DNA of 64,000 nt. It comes from Roseococcus microcysteis. Lineage in GTDB: Bacteria; Pseudomonadota; Alphaproteobacteria; Acetobacterales; Acetobacteraceae. Positions 8,673 through 21,944 of this stretch are shown here, one piece after another; within the stretch, counting starts at the first letter, position 1, and each line of letters begins with the position of its first letter. Under the pieces are notes generated by a model that had not been told where the DNA came from, did no database searches, and saw only the letters and a program-made list of their open reading frames with translations. The position numbers and the translations under genes were made by a program. The stretch is taken from the NCBI RefSeq assembly GCF_014764365.1, contig NZ_CP061718.1, positions 1,736,001 through 1,800,000 on the forward strand. The letters run 5' to 3'.

Positions 8673-8724
8673 GGCCAAAACGTCATCCGCGCGCCCCGGG
8701 CCAAAACTTCACCCGCGCGCCCCG
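8673..8724. repeat. Two tandem 26-bp copies across a gene 3' end
   Basis: Unit 1 is 8673-8698 and unit 2 is 8699-8724. They differ at two positions. Unit 2 contains the last codons and stop of the HMG-CoA-lyase-like gene (PGARG-stop), and unit 1 repeats the same end just downstream. This looks like a local slippage duplication of a gene end. Confidence 0.8.
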
Positions 8725-9596
8725 GGCACGCCACGCACCCGCCCACCCGGCATGGCGCCCGGGATGGCGGCGGCCATGTCCGCGGCCTCCAGCAGCTTCG
8801 GCCAGTTCAGCCCGGTCGAGACGCCCATGCGCTCGAACATCCAGACCGCATCCTCCATCGCCGTGTTGCCCGTTGCACCCGGCGCATAGGGGCAGCCCCC
8901 GATACCGCCCGAGCCCGCGTCGAAGACGCGGCACCCAGCCTCCCAGGCAGCCAGCATGTTGGCCAGGCCGAGGCCGTAGGTGTCATGCCCATGGAAGGCG
9001 AAGCGGTTGCCCCAGCTCTCGATCGCGTGGGTGAAGACGCGGCGCACCTGATCCGGGGCCGCATTGCCGGTGGTGTCGGCGATGGCCACCTCCATGTCGG
9101 CGTCCAGCGCCTGGGCGCGCTCGATCCAGTCCAGCGCCTCGGCCTCCGGCACCACGCCCTCGAAGGGGCAGTGGAAGGAGCAGGAGAGGTTGAAGCGGAT
9201 CTTCGTGCCCTTCGGCGTCTCCTGCACCAGCTTGGCGAGTTCCGCGAAGCTCTCCATGCGCGTGCGGTTCAGGTTCGCCTTGTTGTGGCTCTCCGTCACC
9301 GACATGAAGAAGCCCAGCCGGTCCGCGCCCGCCTGGATGGCCGTGTCGAAGCCGCGCCGGTTGGGCACCAGCACCGTGCATTCCAGCCCATCGAGCTGCT
9401 TGGCCGCCTTCAGCACCTCATTCGTGTCGGCCATCTGCGGGATGGCCTTGGGGCTGACGAAGCTGCCCACCTCCATGCGCGTGACGCCGGCCGCGTGCAG
9501 GGCGCGCACCAGCGCCACCTTGGTCTCGGTCGGCACCCATTCCTTGATGGGCTGCAGCCCGTCGCGCGGGGAGACTTCGGAGAGGGTGACGTTCAT
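8709..9596 (-). CDS. Hydroxymethylglutaryl-CoA lyase-family protein
   Basis: 295 residues with a DRE-TIM metallolyase barrel. The SPRDGLQ motif at the N-terminus carries the metal-binding and catalytic Asp. The HGHDTYGLGLANMLAAWEAG block supplies the metal-ligating histidines. The glycine-rich GGIGGCPYAPGATGN region includes the catalytic Cys seen in HMG-CoA lyases. HMG-CoA lyase splits 3-hydroxy-3-methylglutaryl-CoA into acetyl-CoA and acetoacetate. The ATG overlaps the stop of the CoA-transferase gene (ATGA), so activation of an acid to its CoA ester and cleavage are probably linked. With no leucine-degradation genes nearby, another branched 3-hydroxyacyl-CoA substrate is possible. Confidence 0.9.
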   Translation of the reverse strand: MNVTLSEVSPRDGLQPIKEWVPTETKVALVRALHAAGVTRMEVGSFVSPKAIPQMADTNEVLKAAKQLDGLECTVLVPNRRGFDTAIQAGADRLGFFMSVTESHNKANLNRTRMESFAELAKLVQETPKGTKIRFNLSCSFHCPFEGVVPEAEALDWIERAQALDADMEVAIADTTGNAAPDQVRRVFTHAIESWGNRFAFHGHDTYGLGLANMLAAWEAGCRVFDAGSGGIGGCPYAPGATGNTAMEDAVWMFERMGVSTGLNWPKLLEAADMAAAIPGAMPGGRVRGVPGARG

Positions 9597-10759
9597 CGGG
9601 CTTCTCCCAGCAATTCATGGAACACATGGTCATTGTCCGCCCCCGCCGCGCGGCCGGGCCAGCGGATCATCTCGGCGGGGCTGACGCCGTCGAAGCGGAA
9701 GGGGGGTGCCGGGTGCAGCACCTCGCCCAGCAGGGGGTCCGCCACCTTCTGCACCATGCCGCGCGCGAGGAAATGCGGGTCCGTCGCGCAATCCGCGATG
9801 TCGTAGAGGCGCGAGCACGGCACCTCCGCCCCTTCCAGCAGCGCCTCGGCCTCCTTGGCGGGCAGGGTGCGCGTCCAGTCGGCGATGGCGGCGTCCAGCT
9901 CCGCCGCGTGCTCGCAGCGGCCGCCATTGGTGGCCATGCGCGGATCGGCCGCGAGGTCCGGCCGGCCGATCAGCGCCATCAGCCGCGCGAAGATCAAATC
10001 CGAATTGCCGGCGACGCACAGCCACTTCCCATCGGCGCAGGGATAGGTGTTGGTGGGGGCCGCGGTCGGGATGGCCGCCCCCGCCGGCTGGCGCACCCAG
10101 CCGAAGAGGCCGTGCTCGGGCAGCATGCCCTCCATCAGCGAGAACACCGAACTCACCAGGTCAAGGTCCAGCACCTTGCCCGCATTGTTCCCCCGCTCCC
10201 GCCCCCAGCAGGCCGAGGCGATGGCGAGCGCCGCATACATCCCCGCCAGATCATCGCTGATGGAGACGCCGCAGCGCGGCGGCGGATACTCGCTCTGGCC
10301 CGGATTGGCCGTCAGGTGGCGCAAGCCCCCCATGGCCTCGCCGATGGCGCCGAAGGCCGGCTTGTCGCGATAGGGCCCGTCCTGCCCATAGCCCGAAATG
10401 CGCGCGATGATGAGGTTCGGGTTCGCCGCGTGCAGCACCTCGGGGCCGAGGCCGATGCGCTCCAGGTAGCCCGGGCGGAAATTCTCCACCACGGCATCCG
10501 CGCGGGCGCAGAGCGCCTTCACCCGGCGCTTCCCTTCCTCGCTCTTGAGGTCGAGCGTGACCGAGAGCTTGTTGCGCCCATGCACGCTGAACCAGACGGA
10601 ATGCCCGTTGTGCTTGGCGCCCCAGCCGCGGAAGGGGTCGCCGCCGGGCGGCTCCACCTTGATGACCTCGGCGCCCAGATCGGCCAGCAGCCGCGTGCAG
10701 AAGGGGGCGGCGATGTAGTGCCCGAGTTCCACCACCTTGAGGCCCGTGAGCGGCAGCAT
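9593..10759 (-). CDS. CaiB/BaiF (class III) CoA-transferase
   Basis: 388 residues. The N-terminus LTGLKVVELGHYIAAPFCTR then LLADLGAEVIKVEPP is diagnostic of the interlocked-dimer class III CoA-transferases. The catalytic Asp is probably in SISDDLAGMYAALAIA, around residue 169. These enzymes move CoA between carboxylic acids, for example formyl, carnitinyl or succinyl donors. It is the first gene of a two-gene unit with the HMG-CoA-lyase-like protein, joined by a 4-base overlap. The exact donor and acceptor cannot be deduced. It is divergent from the AtzG-like/amidase operon. Confidence 0.9.
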   Translation of the reverse strand: MLPLTGLKVVELGHYIAAPFCTRLLADLGAEVIKVEPPGGDPFRGWGAKHNGHSVWFSVHGRNKLSVTLDLKSEEGKRRVKALCARADAVVENFRPGYLERIGLGPEVLHAANPNLIIARISGYGQDGPYRDKPAFGAIGEAMGGLRHLTANPGQSEYPPPRCGVSISDDLAGMYAALAIASACWGRERGNNAGKVLDLDLVSSVFSLMEGMLPEHGLFGWVRQPAGAAIPTAAPTNTYPCADGKWLCVAGNSDLIFARLMALIGRPDLAADPRMATNGGRCEHAAELDAAIADWTRTLPAKEAEALLEGAEVPCSRLYDIADCATDPHFLARGMVQKVADPLLGEVLHPAPPFRFDGVSPAEMIRWPGRAAGADNDHVFHELLGEAR

Positions 10760-11061
10760 CCGTCATCCTTCCCAGATCCGGCCCCCGGCATAGACCCGGC
10801 CGCCGCCCGCGACAATTCGTGCGGCACCGGCAACACTTCCGTAACTCGGCCTCCCCACATTGCGGCATGGGATGTGTTCTCCCCCCGAGCACTCCCGTCT
10901 CTCCCGGACCTCCCAGGGCGGCGCCTCGCCGCCAGGGAGCCCAACTTCAGGGGGCGGCCGCGCCAAATCTCCCCCCCGACTGCGGCCGCCCCCTGCTTTT
11001 CCCCCCTTTTCCGCCTCTCCCGCCCGGCCCAAGCTGCGCGCGGACAGCAGGGGTGCCCACC
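10760..11061. other. Divergent intergenic region, no gene seen
   Basis: About 300 bases between the CoA-transferase start (-) and the AtzG-like start (+). It must hold both promoters. The right half is strongly pyrimidine-rich on the + strand (runs of C and T around 10990-11020). I see no convincing ORF, hairpin or operator. Confidence 0.5.
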
Positions 11062-11241
11062 ATGACCGATGAAGAGATCGCCGCCCTCGTGAAGGCCGCG
11101 GGGCTGGAGGACACCGCCGCGCGCTACCCGGCCGATGTGCGGGCGGCGCTGGCGCAGCTGGCCCGGCAGCGCGGGCAATTGCCCCGCAGCGGCGACCCCG
11201 CGCTGGAACCGACGCCTGCTTTCGTGGCGCCCCGCCCGTGA
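11062..11241 (+). CDS. AtzG-like small subunit (DUF4089 / GatC-like)
   Basis: A 59-residue protein, MTDEEIAALVKAAGL followed by a short helical segment and a Pro-rich tail. In the AtzE amidase system of cyanuric-acid degradation, the small AtzG protein (GatC-like fold) stabilises the amidase. This gene has the same size, position and general sequence. Its stop overlaps the amidase GTG start by four bases (GTGA), so equimolar coupled production is likely. The related C-terminal family in other bacteria is called DUF4089. That it works with AtzE-type chemistry is inferred from context; no other atz genes are present. Confidence 0.7.
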   Translation: MTDEEIAALVKAAGLEDTAARYPADVRAALAQLARQRGQLPRSGDPALEPTPAFVAPRP

Positions 11242-12593
11242 GCCCGCACCTTCTGACGCTGGCCGAGGCCGCCGCCCTCATCGCCGCCCGCAAGCTCTCG
11301 CCGGTGGAGCTGCTGGAGGATTGCCTCGCGCGCATCGCCGCTCTGCAGCCGCGACTCGACGCCTTCATCCGCATGACCATCGCAGAGGCCGAGGCGGCCG
11401 CGCGCGAGGCCGAGGCCGAGATCACCCGGCACGGCCCGCGCTCGCCCCTGCATGGCATCCCGGTGGGGCTGAAGGACATCATCGACCTCAAGGGCCACCC
11501 CACCACCTGCCATTCGAAGCAGCGCCTGGACCATATGGCCGATGCGGATGCGGCGGTGGTGGCGCGGCTGCGCGCGGCGGGGGCGGTGTTCCCGGGCAAG
11601 CTCGCCACCCATGAATTCGCCATCGGCGGACCGGCCTTCGACCTGCCCTTCCCGCCCGCCCGCAACCCCTGGAACCGGGCGCATCATCCAGGCGGTTCCT
11701 CCTCCGGCTCCGGTGCGGCGGTGGCGGCGCGCATGCTGCCGGCGGCGCTGGGCACGGACACGGGCGGCTCGGTGCGGCACCCGGCCAGCCATTGCGGCAT
11801 CGTGGGTCTCAAGCCCACCTATGAGCTGGTGCCGCGCGCGGGCGTCTTCCCGCTGGCCTTCTCGCTCGACCATGTGGGGCCGCTGACGCGCACGGTGCGC
11901 GACGCCGCGCTGATGCTGAACGTGATGGCCGATGGCGGGCAGGACTACACGCGCGGCCTGACGGACGGGCTGCGCGGCCTGCGCATCGGCTATGTCCGGC
12001 ACTTCCATGAGAAGGACCAGCCGGCCTCGGCCGAGATGGCGGCCGCCCTGGACGAGGCGGCAAGGCTGCTGGCGGCCGAGGGCGCCATCGTCATGGACGT
12101 GACGCTGCCCAGCCTCGACGAGTTCGCCGCGGTGAACCGCACCATCCTGGCCGCGGAGAGCAGCGTGGTGCACGAGGAATGGCTCAAGACCCGCCCGCAG
12201 GACTATGCCGCCGTCACGCGCCGCCGCCTGCTGCCTGGCATGTTCCTGCCGGCGGTGGACTACATGCACGCCGCCCGCCGCCGCACCCAGTTGCTGGCGC
12301 GGGTGAACGAGGTCTTCGGCCAGGTGGACCTGCTGCTGACCGCGAGCAGCATGGAGGAAGCCGCCCTCATTGACGACGAGCCCGAGGTGGAACGCACCTA
12401 TCCCCGCCAGGCCCGCACGCCCTTCAACGTGACCGGCCAACCCGCCATCACGCTGATGAGCGGGCTGTCGTCGAAGGGATTGCCGCTCTCGCTGCAACTG
12501 GCCGCGCCCGCCCATGCCGAGGCGCTGCTGCTGCGCGCCGCCCATGGCTATGAGCGCGCCGCCCCCTGGAAGGACTACGCGCCCCCTTGCTGA
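11238..12593 (+). CDS. Amidase-signature hydrolase (AtzE-like)
   Basis: 451 residues with the full amidase-signature catalytic set. Lys79 lies in HGIPVGLKDIID, the cis-Ser154 region in HHPGGSSSGSGAAVAA, and the nucleophile Ser178 in GTDTGGSVRHPA. It hydrolyses an amide or urea-type C-N bond in the cytoplasm. It starts at GTG 11238, overlapping the AtzG-like gene, which supports assignment to the AtzE/GatA-like group rather than to stand-alone amidases. A phosphorylase/nucleosidase gene overlaps its 3' end. The substrate is unknown; biuret-type amides, small amides or ureido compounds are all reasonable. Confidence 0.9.
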   Translation: MSPHLLTLAEAAALIAARKLSPVELLEDCLARIAALQPRLDAFIRMTIAEAEAAAREAEAEITRHGPRSPLHGIPVGLKDIIDLKGHPTTCHSKQRLDHMADADAAVVARLRAAGAVFPGKLATHEFAIGGPAFDLPFPPARNPWNRAHHPGGSSSGSGAAVAARMLPAALGTDTGGSVRHPASHCGIVGLKPTYELVPRAGVFPLAFSLDHVGPLTRTVRDAALMLNVMADGGQDYTRGLTDGLRGLRIGYVRHFHEKDQPASAEMAAALDEAARLLAAEGAIVMDVTLPSLDEFAAVNRTILAAESSVVHEEWLKTRPQDYAAVTRRRLLPGMFLPAVDYMHAARRRTQLLARVNEVFGQVDLLLTASSMEEAALIDDEPEVERTYPRQARTPFNVTGQPAITLMSGLSSKGLPLSLQLAAPAHAEALLLRAAHGYERAAPWKDYAPPC

Positions 12594-13203
12594 TCCCGGA
12601 TGGCGCGGTTGTGGCGGTGGGGCTGGCGAGCGAGGCCGCGCTGCTGCCGGCCGGCACGCGCGTGCTGGTCTCGGGCGGCGATGCGGCGCGGCTGGCGGCG
12701 ATGCTCGACGCCCTGCCCGCCGATGTGACCTGCGTGCTGTCCTTTGGCATCGCCGGAGGTCTGGCGCCGGAGGCCCGCACCGGCGATGTGCTGCTGGCCG
12801 GCACGCTGCATGCGGGCCGACCCTTCGCCCCCGATGAGGGCTGGACCACAGCGCTGGCCATCGGCACGGGGGCGCGCGTGGTGCCGCTCGCCGCCAGCGA
12901 CACCTTGCTGGCCGATGTCCAGGCCAAGCGCGCCCTGCACGCCGCAACCGGCGCCGAGGCGGTGGACATGGAAAGCGGCGCCGTGGCGCGCTTCGCAGCG
13001 GCGCGCGGCCTGCCCTTCGCCGTGCTGCGCGCCGTGGCCGATGGGCCGGAGGACGCCCTGCCGCACGCCGCCCGTCACGCGCTGACCCCGGATGGGCGCC
13101 CCGCCTTGTGGCCCGTCCTGGCCGGGCTCGCACGGCGGCCCTGGGAATTGCCCGCCCTGATCCGCCTGGGCCGCGCCAGCGCGCGCGCCCATGCGGCGCT
13201 GGC

Positions 13204-15935
<2,732 letters not shown>

Positions 15936-15939
<4 letters not shown>

Positions 15940-17687
15940 GCGCCGAGCAACGCCACGGTGGTGCGCGCCGGAAGCGTGCCGGCCGCGAGCGCGGCGGCGG
16001 CCCCTTCCCGCCCCTCGAACAGCAAGGCGCCGCGTGCCGTGCAGGCGGCGGGCGCCTCTCCCAGATTGCAGGCCAGAGTCAGTTCCTCCTGGTTGGACAG
16101 GCGCCAGCGCGCCAGCACGGCCTTCTCGCCCACCGCCTCGGCGCCCAGCGCGCGCGCGCCGGGCAGATGCGGGATGATGCGCGCGTGGCGCAGGCCGAGC
16201 AGGTGCTTGTAAAGCGCCAGCACCGTCGCATGGGGTTCGCGCGCGGCCTCCGCCACATCCGGGATGGAGGCGGTGAAGGTCGTGGCGTCGTTCGGGTCGG
16301 GGATGCGGGCGCGCATCGCGGGGTCCGCGAAGGCGGCGAAGCGCGCGAATTCGCGCCGTCGTCCCTCGCGCACCAACGGCGCCAGCTCCGCATTGTGGTC
16401 GGTGAAGAAGAGGAAGGGGGAAGTGGCCCCCCATTCCTCGCCCATGAAGAGCAGCGGGATCTGTGGGCAGAGCAGCAGCAGCGCGGTGGCCGCCGCCAGC
16501 GCCTCGGGGTCGGCCAGGGCGGGCAGACGTTCGCCGAAGGCGCGGTTGCCCACCTGGTCGTGGTTCTGGAGGAACAGCACGAAGGCGGTGGGCGGCAGAT
16601 GGGCCGAGGGCTCTCCCCGCGTGGCGCCCAGATGCGCCGAATGCTGCCCCTGGAAGAGGAAGCCCTGCCCCAGCACGGTGGCGAGCTTGGCCGCGCCATC
16701 CTCGGCGAAGTCCTCGTAATAGCCCTCCCGCTCGCCCGTCAGCAGCGGGTGCAGGATGTTGTGGCCGTCATCATTCCATTGCGCGTCGAAGGGGCCGTCC
16801 GGCGCCAGGTGGCGCGCGGCGTTGCGCTCATTCTCCAGCACCAGGTGGATGTGGCGGCCGGGAAGCTCCGCGCGGATGCGACGCGCCAGGTGATCCAGCC
16901 AGTCGGCGTCGGGAATGGCGTGCACAGCATCGAGGCGCAGCCCGTCGAAGCGGTAGTCGCGCAGCCAATGCAGCGCGCATTCCTCGAAATAGGCGCGCAC
17001 CGCGGGCTCGGCGAAGTTGATGGCGGCACCCCAGGGCGTGTGCACGCCCTCGTCGAAGAAGCGCTTCGCATAGGCGTGCAGATAGGCGCCATCCGGCCCG
17101 AAATGGTTGAACACCACGTCGAGCAGGACCATCAGCCCCTCGCCATGAGCGGCGTCCACCAGCGCTTGCAGGTCTTGCGGCGAACCCAGCGCCGCGTGCG
17201 GCGCGAAGGGCAGCACGCCGTCATAGCCCCAGCCGCGCGCGCCGGGCGCCTCGGCCACGGGCATGAGTTCGATGGCGGTGACGCCCAGCGCCTTCAGCCG
17301 CGGCAGGGCTTCGCGCACGCCCTCGAAGCCGCCCATGGCGCCGGCATGGACCTCGTAGATCACGGCCTCATGCCAGGGGCGGCCCTGCCATTCGTCATGC
17401 CGCCACGAGAAGGTGGCAAGGTCCGTCAGCACAGAGGCCCCATGCACCCCGCCCGCCTGCGCGCGCGAGGCCGGGTCCGGCACCACCAGCCCCGGCGAGA
17501 CGCGGAAGCGATAACGCGCGCCCTCCCCCACCGGCGCGTCCAGCGTGAACCAGCCCTGCGCCTGCGCGGCCATGGGGATGGGGGCCTGGCCCTCCACCTC
17601 CAGCAGCACCGCGTCGCTGTCCGGCGCCCAGAGGCGGAAGCGCGTGCCGCCGCCGGGCCGTGCCACCGGCCCCCAGAGCGTGGTCAT
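15936..17687 (-). CDS. treZ: Malto-oligosyltrehalose trehalohydrolase
   Basis: 583 residues of GH13_10 type. It releases trehalose from the end produced by TreY. An N-terminal beta-sandwich (FRLWAPDSDAVLLEVEG) precedes the barrel. Catalytic residues are Asp253 ([11 protein letters not shown]), Glu285 (LVLENERNAA) and Asp377 (FLQNHDQVGNRA). The motif VIYEVHAGAM matches the family's VYELHVG-type entry strand. The gene overlaps glgX upstream (ATGA) and treY downstream (ATGA), so the three are translationally coupled. Confidence 0.95.
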
Positions 17688-19789
17688 TCGGGCGGCAACC
17701 GGGTGGCCATCAGCACCACCGAATGCGCCGCCACCAGCACCGAGCGCCCGGCTGCCGGGTGTTCGGCGAGATCCGGATGGGCGCTGTCCAGCACCATGGT
17801 CCAGTCCATCGCGGGCTCGGGCAGGGTGAAGCGGTGGCCGTCGGAATCCGCGTTCAGCAGCAGCAGCACCGCATCCACATGCCCCTCCGGCGCCACCACC
17901 GCACGGCGCAAGATCAATGTGCGCGCCTCCGGCTCGGCCCAGGCCTCGGGCGTCATCCCCTGGCCGTGCTGGTCGAACCAGCCGATGGCGGAAAGGCCGG
18001 GACGCAGCTCCGCCTCGCCATGCTCATAGACCGCCGGGCGCAGCGGCGGCAGTTGCTGGCGCAGGCCAGCGAGGCGCGCGGTGAAGCGTTGGAGGGATTG
18101 CGCCTCCTCCGTCTCCGCGTGTTCCCAGTCGAACCAGGAGATGTCGTTGTCCTGGCAATAGGCGTTGTTGTTGCCGCCCTGGCTGCGCGCCATCTCGTCG
18201 CCGCCCAGCAGCATGGGCGTGCCGGCCGAGGCGAAGAGCGTGGTCAGCATGGCGCGCGCCACACGGGCGCGGGTGGCGCGGATGCCCGCATCCTCCGTCT
18301 CGCCCTCATGGCCCCAGTTGCGGCTGTGGTTGTCGGAATGGCCGTCGCGGCCATCCTCGCCATTGGCCTCGTTGTGGCGCTGCTCATAGGCCGTGAGGTC
18401 ATAGAGGGTGTAGCCGTCATGGCTCGCCAGGAAGTTGACGCTGGCCCAGGGGCGGCGGCGGCGGCGATCAAACATCTCGGCCGAGCCAGTCAGCCGCGCC
18501 GCGAGGTCGCTTCGCATGCCGCTGTCGCCCCGCCAGAAGCGGCGCACGCCATCGCGATAGCGGTCATTCCACTCGGCCCAGCCGGGCGGGTGGTTGCCCA
18601 CCTGATAGCCGCCCGGCCCGATGTCCCACGGCTCCGAGATCAGCTTCACGCGCGCCAGCACGGGGTCCTGGCGGATGGCGTCGAAGAAGCCGCTGCCGGG
18701 GTCGAAGCCATGCGCCTCGCGCCCCAGGATGGTGCCGAGGTCGAAGCGGAAGCCGTCGATGTGGAAGTGCTGCACCCAGTAGCGCAGGCTGTCCATCACC
18801 ATCTGCAACACGCGCGGGTGGCTGATGTTCAGCGTGTTGCCCGTGCCGGTGTCGTTGATGAGGTGGCGCGGGTTGTCGGGCAGCAGCCGGTAGTAGGAGG
18901 CGTTGTCCAGGCCGCGCCAGGAGAGCGTCGGCCCCAGCTCGCTGCCCTCGCAGGTGTGGTTGTACACCACATCCAGGATCACCTCGATGCCCGCGGCGTG
19001 CAGGCGGCGCACGGCCACCTTCAGCTCGTTCCGCATCCAGGGCTCGATGAGGTAGCGCGGCTCGGGCGCGAAGAAGGAGAGGGTGGAATAACCCCAGTAG
19101 TTCCTGAGGCCCTTCTCCACCAGGAAGCGGTCCTGGAGGAAGGCATGGATGGGCAGCAGTTCCACCGCCGTCACGCCGATGCGCTTCAGGTGCTCGATCA
19201 TGCCCGGATCGGCGAGCGCGGCGAAGGTGCCGCGCTCGCGGGGTGCCACGTCCTCGCGCAGCTTGGTCAGGCCGCGGACATGCGCCTCGTAGATGACGGT
19301 GCGGTCCCAGGGGATTTCCGGCGGGCGGTCGTCGCCCCAGTGGAAGCTCTCATCCACCACCACGCCCTTGGGCATGGCGGGCGCGCTGTCGCGCCGGTCG
19401 AAGGTGAGGTCCCCGCGGCCCGCGCCGAGGCGATAGCCGAACAGCGCATCGGACCAGCGCACCTCGCCCGAGAGCTGCCGCGCATACGGGTCCAGCAGCA
19501 GCTTGTTCGGATTGAAGCGGTGGCCGTTGCGCGGATCATAGGGACCATGCGCGCGATAGCCATAGAGCATGCCCGGCCGCGCCTCGGGCAGGTAGCCGTG
19601 CCACACCTCGTCGGTGCATTCGGGCAGGGGCAGGCGCGCGATCTCGCGCCGGCCGGCCGGGTCGAAGAGGCACAGGTCAATGCGCTCGGCATGGGCCGAG
19701 AACACCGCGAAGTTCACGCCGAGCCCATCCCAATGGGCGCCGAGCGGGTCCGCGCGGCCAGGCAGCAGCCGGTCCGGGAGGGGGGCCAT
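17684..19789 (-). CDS. glgX: Glycogen debranching enzyme GlgX
   Basis: 701 residues, a normal GlgX/isoamylase length. It cuts alpha-1,6 branches of glucan, preferring short outer chains. An N-terminal CBM48-like domain (GLGVNFAVFSAHAERIDLCL) precedes the barrel. The catalytic triad is Asp350 (DGFRFDLGTILG), Glu386 (LISEPWDIGPGGYQVGN) and Asp458 (LASHDGYTLYDL). It begins one base after the glgB stop and ends with a 4-base overlap into treZ. In this operon it supplies linear maltodextrins to TreY/TreZ. Confidence 0.96.
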   Translation of the reverse strand: MAPLPDRLLPGRADPLGAHWDGLGVNFAVFSAHAERIDLCLFDPAGRREIARLPLPECTDEVWHGYLPEARPGMLYGYRAHGPYDPRNGHRFNPNKLLLDPYARQLSGEVRWSDALFGYRLGAGRGDLTFDRRDSAPAMPKGVVVDESFHWGDDRPPEIPWDRTVIYEAHVRGLTKLREDVAPRERGTFAALADPGMIEHLKRIGVTAVELLPIHAFLQDRFLVEKGLRNYWGYSTLSFFAPEPRYLIEPWMRNELKVAVRRLHAAGIEVILDVVYNHTCEGSELGPTLSWRGLDNASYYRLLPDNPRHLINDTGTGNTLNISHPRVLQMVMDSLRYWVQHFHIDGFRFDLGTILGREAHGFDPGSGFFDAIRQDPVLARVKLISEPWDIGPGGYQVGNHPPGWAEWNDRYRDGVRRFWRGDSGMRSDLAARLTGSAEMFDRRRRRPWASVNFLASHDGYTLYDLTAYEQRHNEANGEDGRDGHSDNHSRNWGHEGETEDAGIRATRARVARAMLTTLFASAGTPMLLGGDEMARSQGGNNNAYCQDNDISWFDWEHAETEEAQSLQRFTARLAGLRQQLPPLRPAVYEHGEAELRPGLSAIGWFDQHGQGMTPEAWAEPEARTLILRRAVVAPEGHVDAVLLLLNADSDGHRFTLPEPAMDWTMVLDSAHPDLAEHPAAGRSVLVAAHSVVLMATRLPPE

Positions 19790-19790
19790 C

Positions 19791-21944
19791 CTAGGCGCGC
19801 CGCCCCAGGACCAGGGTGGCCAGCGGCGGCAGCGTCACCGTGACCGATTGCGCGAAGCCGTGCGCCCCATGGGGCTCGGCCCTCACCGCGCCGCCATTGC
19901 CCATGTTCCCGCCGCCATAGAGGCCGGCATCTGTATTGAGCAGCTCGGCCCATTCGCCCGTGGCGGGGACGCCCAGGCGATAGCCGTGCCGGGGCACGGG
20001 TGTCATGTTGCAGGCGACCAGCACGGGTTCGTCTCCTTCCGCGCCCAGCCTGAGCCAGGCCAGCACGCTGTGATCGGCATCGTCGGCGGTGATCCAGCGG
20101 AAGCCCTCGGGCCGCGCATCGGCGCGGTGCAAGGCGGGCTGCGCGCGGTAGAGGGCATTCAAGTCCCGCAGCAGGTGCTGCACGCCGCGATGCGCGGGCT
20201 GGTCCAGCAACGGCCAGGCGAGGGCGGCGTCGTGGTTCCATTCGGCGGGCTGTGCCAGCTCATTGCCCATGAAGAGCAGTTTGCGGCCCGGGTGCATCCA
20301 CATGAAGCCCAGATAGGCGCGGAGATTGGCCAGCTTCTGCCATGGGTCGCCGGGCATCTTGCCCAGCAGCGAGCCCTTCCCATGCACCACCTCGTCATGG
20401 CTGATGGGCAGGATGAAGTTCTCGCTCCAGGCATAAACGAGGCCGAAGGTCATGGCGCCATGATGGTGGCGACGATGGATCGGCTCCTGGTGCATGTAGC
20501 CGAGCGTGTCGTTCATCCAGCCCATGTTCCACTTGTAGTGGAAGCCCAGGCCGCCCTCGTCCACCGCCTTGGTCACGCCGGGCCAGGCGGTGCTCTCCTC
20601 CGCGATCATCACCGCGCCGGGGCAACGTTCGCGCACGATGGTGTTCAATTCGCGCAGGAAGGCCACGGCCTCCAGATTCTCGCGCCCGCCATGGCGGTTG
20701 GGAATCCATTCGCCCTGCGGCCGCGAATAGTCACGGTAGAGCATGGAGGCCACCGCATCCACGCGCAGCCCGTCCACATGGAAGCGTTCCAGCCAGTGCA
20801 GCGCGGAGGAGATCAGGAAGGACCGCACCTCGTTCCGCCCGAAATTGTAGATGGCGGTGTTCCAGTCGCGGTGGAAACCCTCGCGCGCATCGGCGTGCTC
20901 ATAGAGCGGGCTGCCGTCGAAGCGATACAGCCCGTGCGGGTCGGTCGGGAAATGCGCCGGCACCCAGTCGAGCAGCACGCCGAGCCCCGCCGCATGGGCG
21001 CGATCCACGAAGCGCGCGAAGCCCGCCGCATCGCCGAACCGCGCGCTGGGCGCGAAGAGCGACAGCGGCTGGTAGCCCCAGGAACCGCCGAAAGGGTGCT
21101 CCGTGATGGGCAGGAATTCCAGATGCGTGAAGCCCAGCCCCTGCGCGTAAGGGATCAGGCGGTCGGCCAGCCGGTCCCAGTCGGGCGCGTCGCCATTCGC
21201 ATCGCGCCACCAGGAACCGGGATGGACCTCGTAGATGGAGATCGGTGCGTCCAGTGCCTGGCGCGCCTCGCGGCCGGCCATCCAGGCCTCATCCGTCCAG
21301 TGGAAAGGTGCGGCGTCCGGCACGCGCGAGGCGGTGGCGGGCGGCGCCTCGGTGGAAAGCGCCACCGGGTCCGCCTTCAGCGGCAGCACGGAACCATCGG
21401 CGGCCAGCATCTCGTAACTGTAGGCGGTGCCGGGGGCGAGGCGCGGGACGAACAGCTCCCACACCCCCGCCTCGCGCCGCAGCCGCATGGGGTGGCGGCG
21501 GCCATCCCAGCCGTTGAAGTCGCCCACCACGGAGACGCGGCGCGCATTGGGCGCCCAGACGGCGAAGCGCACGCCGGGGATGCCCTCGATCTCCATGGGC
21601 TGCGCGCCGAAGACGCGGCCCATCTCGAAATGCCGGCCCTCGGCCAGCAAATGCAGGTCCAGCGGCCCCAACAGCAGGCCGAAATCATAGGGGTCCTCGG
21701 TCTCCTGGACCGAACCGGGCCATTCGATCCGCAGCCGGTAGGGCGCCTCCCGCGCCGGGCCGGCAAACAGGCCGCCGGGGTGGACGGGTTCCAGCCGGCC
21801 CATTTCCTGCCCGCCCTCGCGCGCCAGCAGCGTCACGGCGCGCGCGCCGGGTTGGAAGGTGCGAACCTCCCCGCCCTGACGGCCCAGGATGGCGAAGGGG
21901 TCTCCGTGATGGCCGGTAACCAGCTCCTCCAATCCTGCGATCAT
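19791..21944 (-). CDS. glgB: 1,4-alpha-glucan branching enzyme
   Basis: 717 residues of GH13_9 type with two N-terminal sandwich modules. The CBM48 is recognisable from [20 protein letters not shown]. The catalytic residues are Asp396 ([18 protein letters not shown]), Glu449 ([13 protein letters not shown]) and Asp517 ([13 protein letters not shown]). The barrel entrance IYEVHPGSW is typical. It branches the linear glucan made by GlgE. The ATG overlaps the treS-mak stop by four bases. Confidence 0.97.
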   Translation of the reverse strand: MIAGLEELVTGHHGDPFAILGRQGGEVRTFQPGARAVTLLAREGGQEMGRLEPVHPGGLFAGPAREAPYRLRIEWPGSVQETEDPYDFGLLLGPLDLHLLAEGRHFEMGRVFGAQPMEIEGIPGVRFAVWAPNARRVSVVGDFNGWDGRRHPMRLRREAGVWELFVPRLAPGTAYSYEMLAADGSVLPLKADPVALSTEAPPATASRVPDAAPFHWTDEAWMAGREARQALDAPISIYEVHPGSWWRDANGDAPDWDRLADRLIPYAQGLGFTHLEFLPITEHPFGGSWGYQPLSLFAPSARFGDAAGFARFVDRAHAAGLGVLLDWVPAHFPTDPHGLYRFDGSPLYEHADAREGFHRDWNTAIYNFGRNEVRSFLISSALHWLERFHVDGLRVDAVASMLYRDYSRPQGEWIPNRHGGRENLEAVAFLRELNTIVRERCPGAVMIAEESTAWPGVTKAVDEGGLGFHYKWNMGWMNDTLGYMHQEPIHRRHHHGAMTFGLVYAWSENFILPISHDEVVHGKGSLLGKMPGDPWQKLANLRAYLGFMWMHPGRKLLFMGNELAQPAEWNHDAALAWPLLDQPAHRGVQHLLRDLNALYRAQPALHRADARPEGFRWITADDADHSVLAWLRLGAEGDEPVLVACNMTPVPRHGYRLGVPATGEWAELLNTDAGLYGGGNMGNGGAVRAEPHGAHGFAQSVTVTLPPLATLVLGRRA

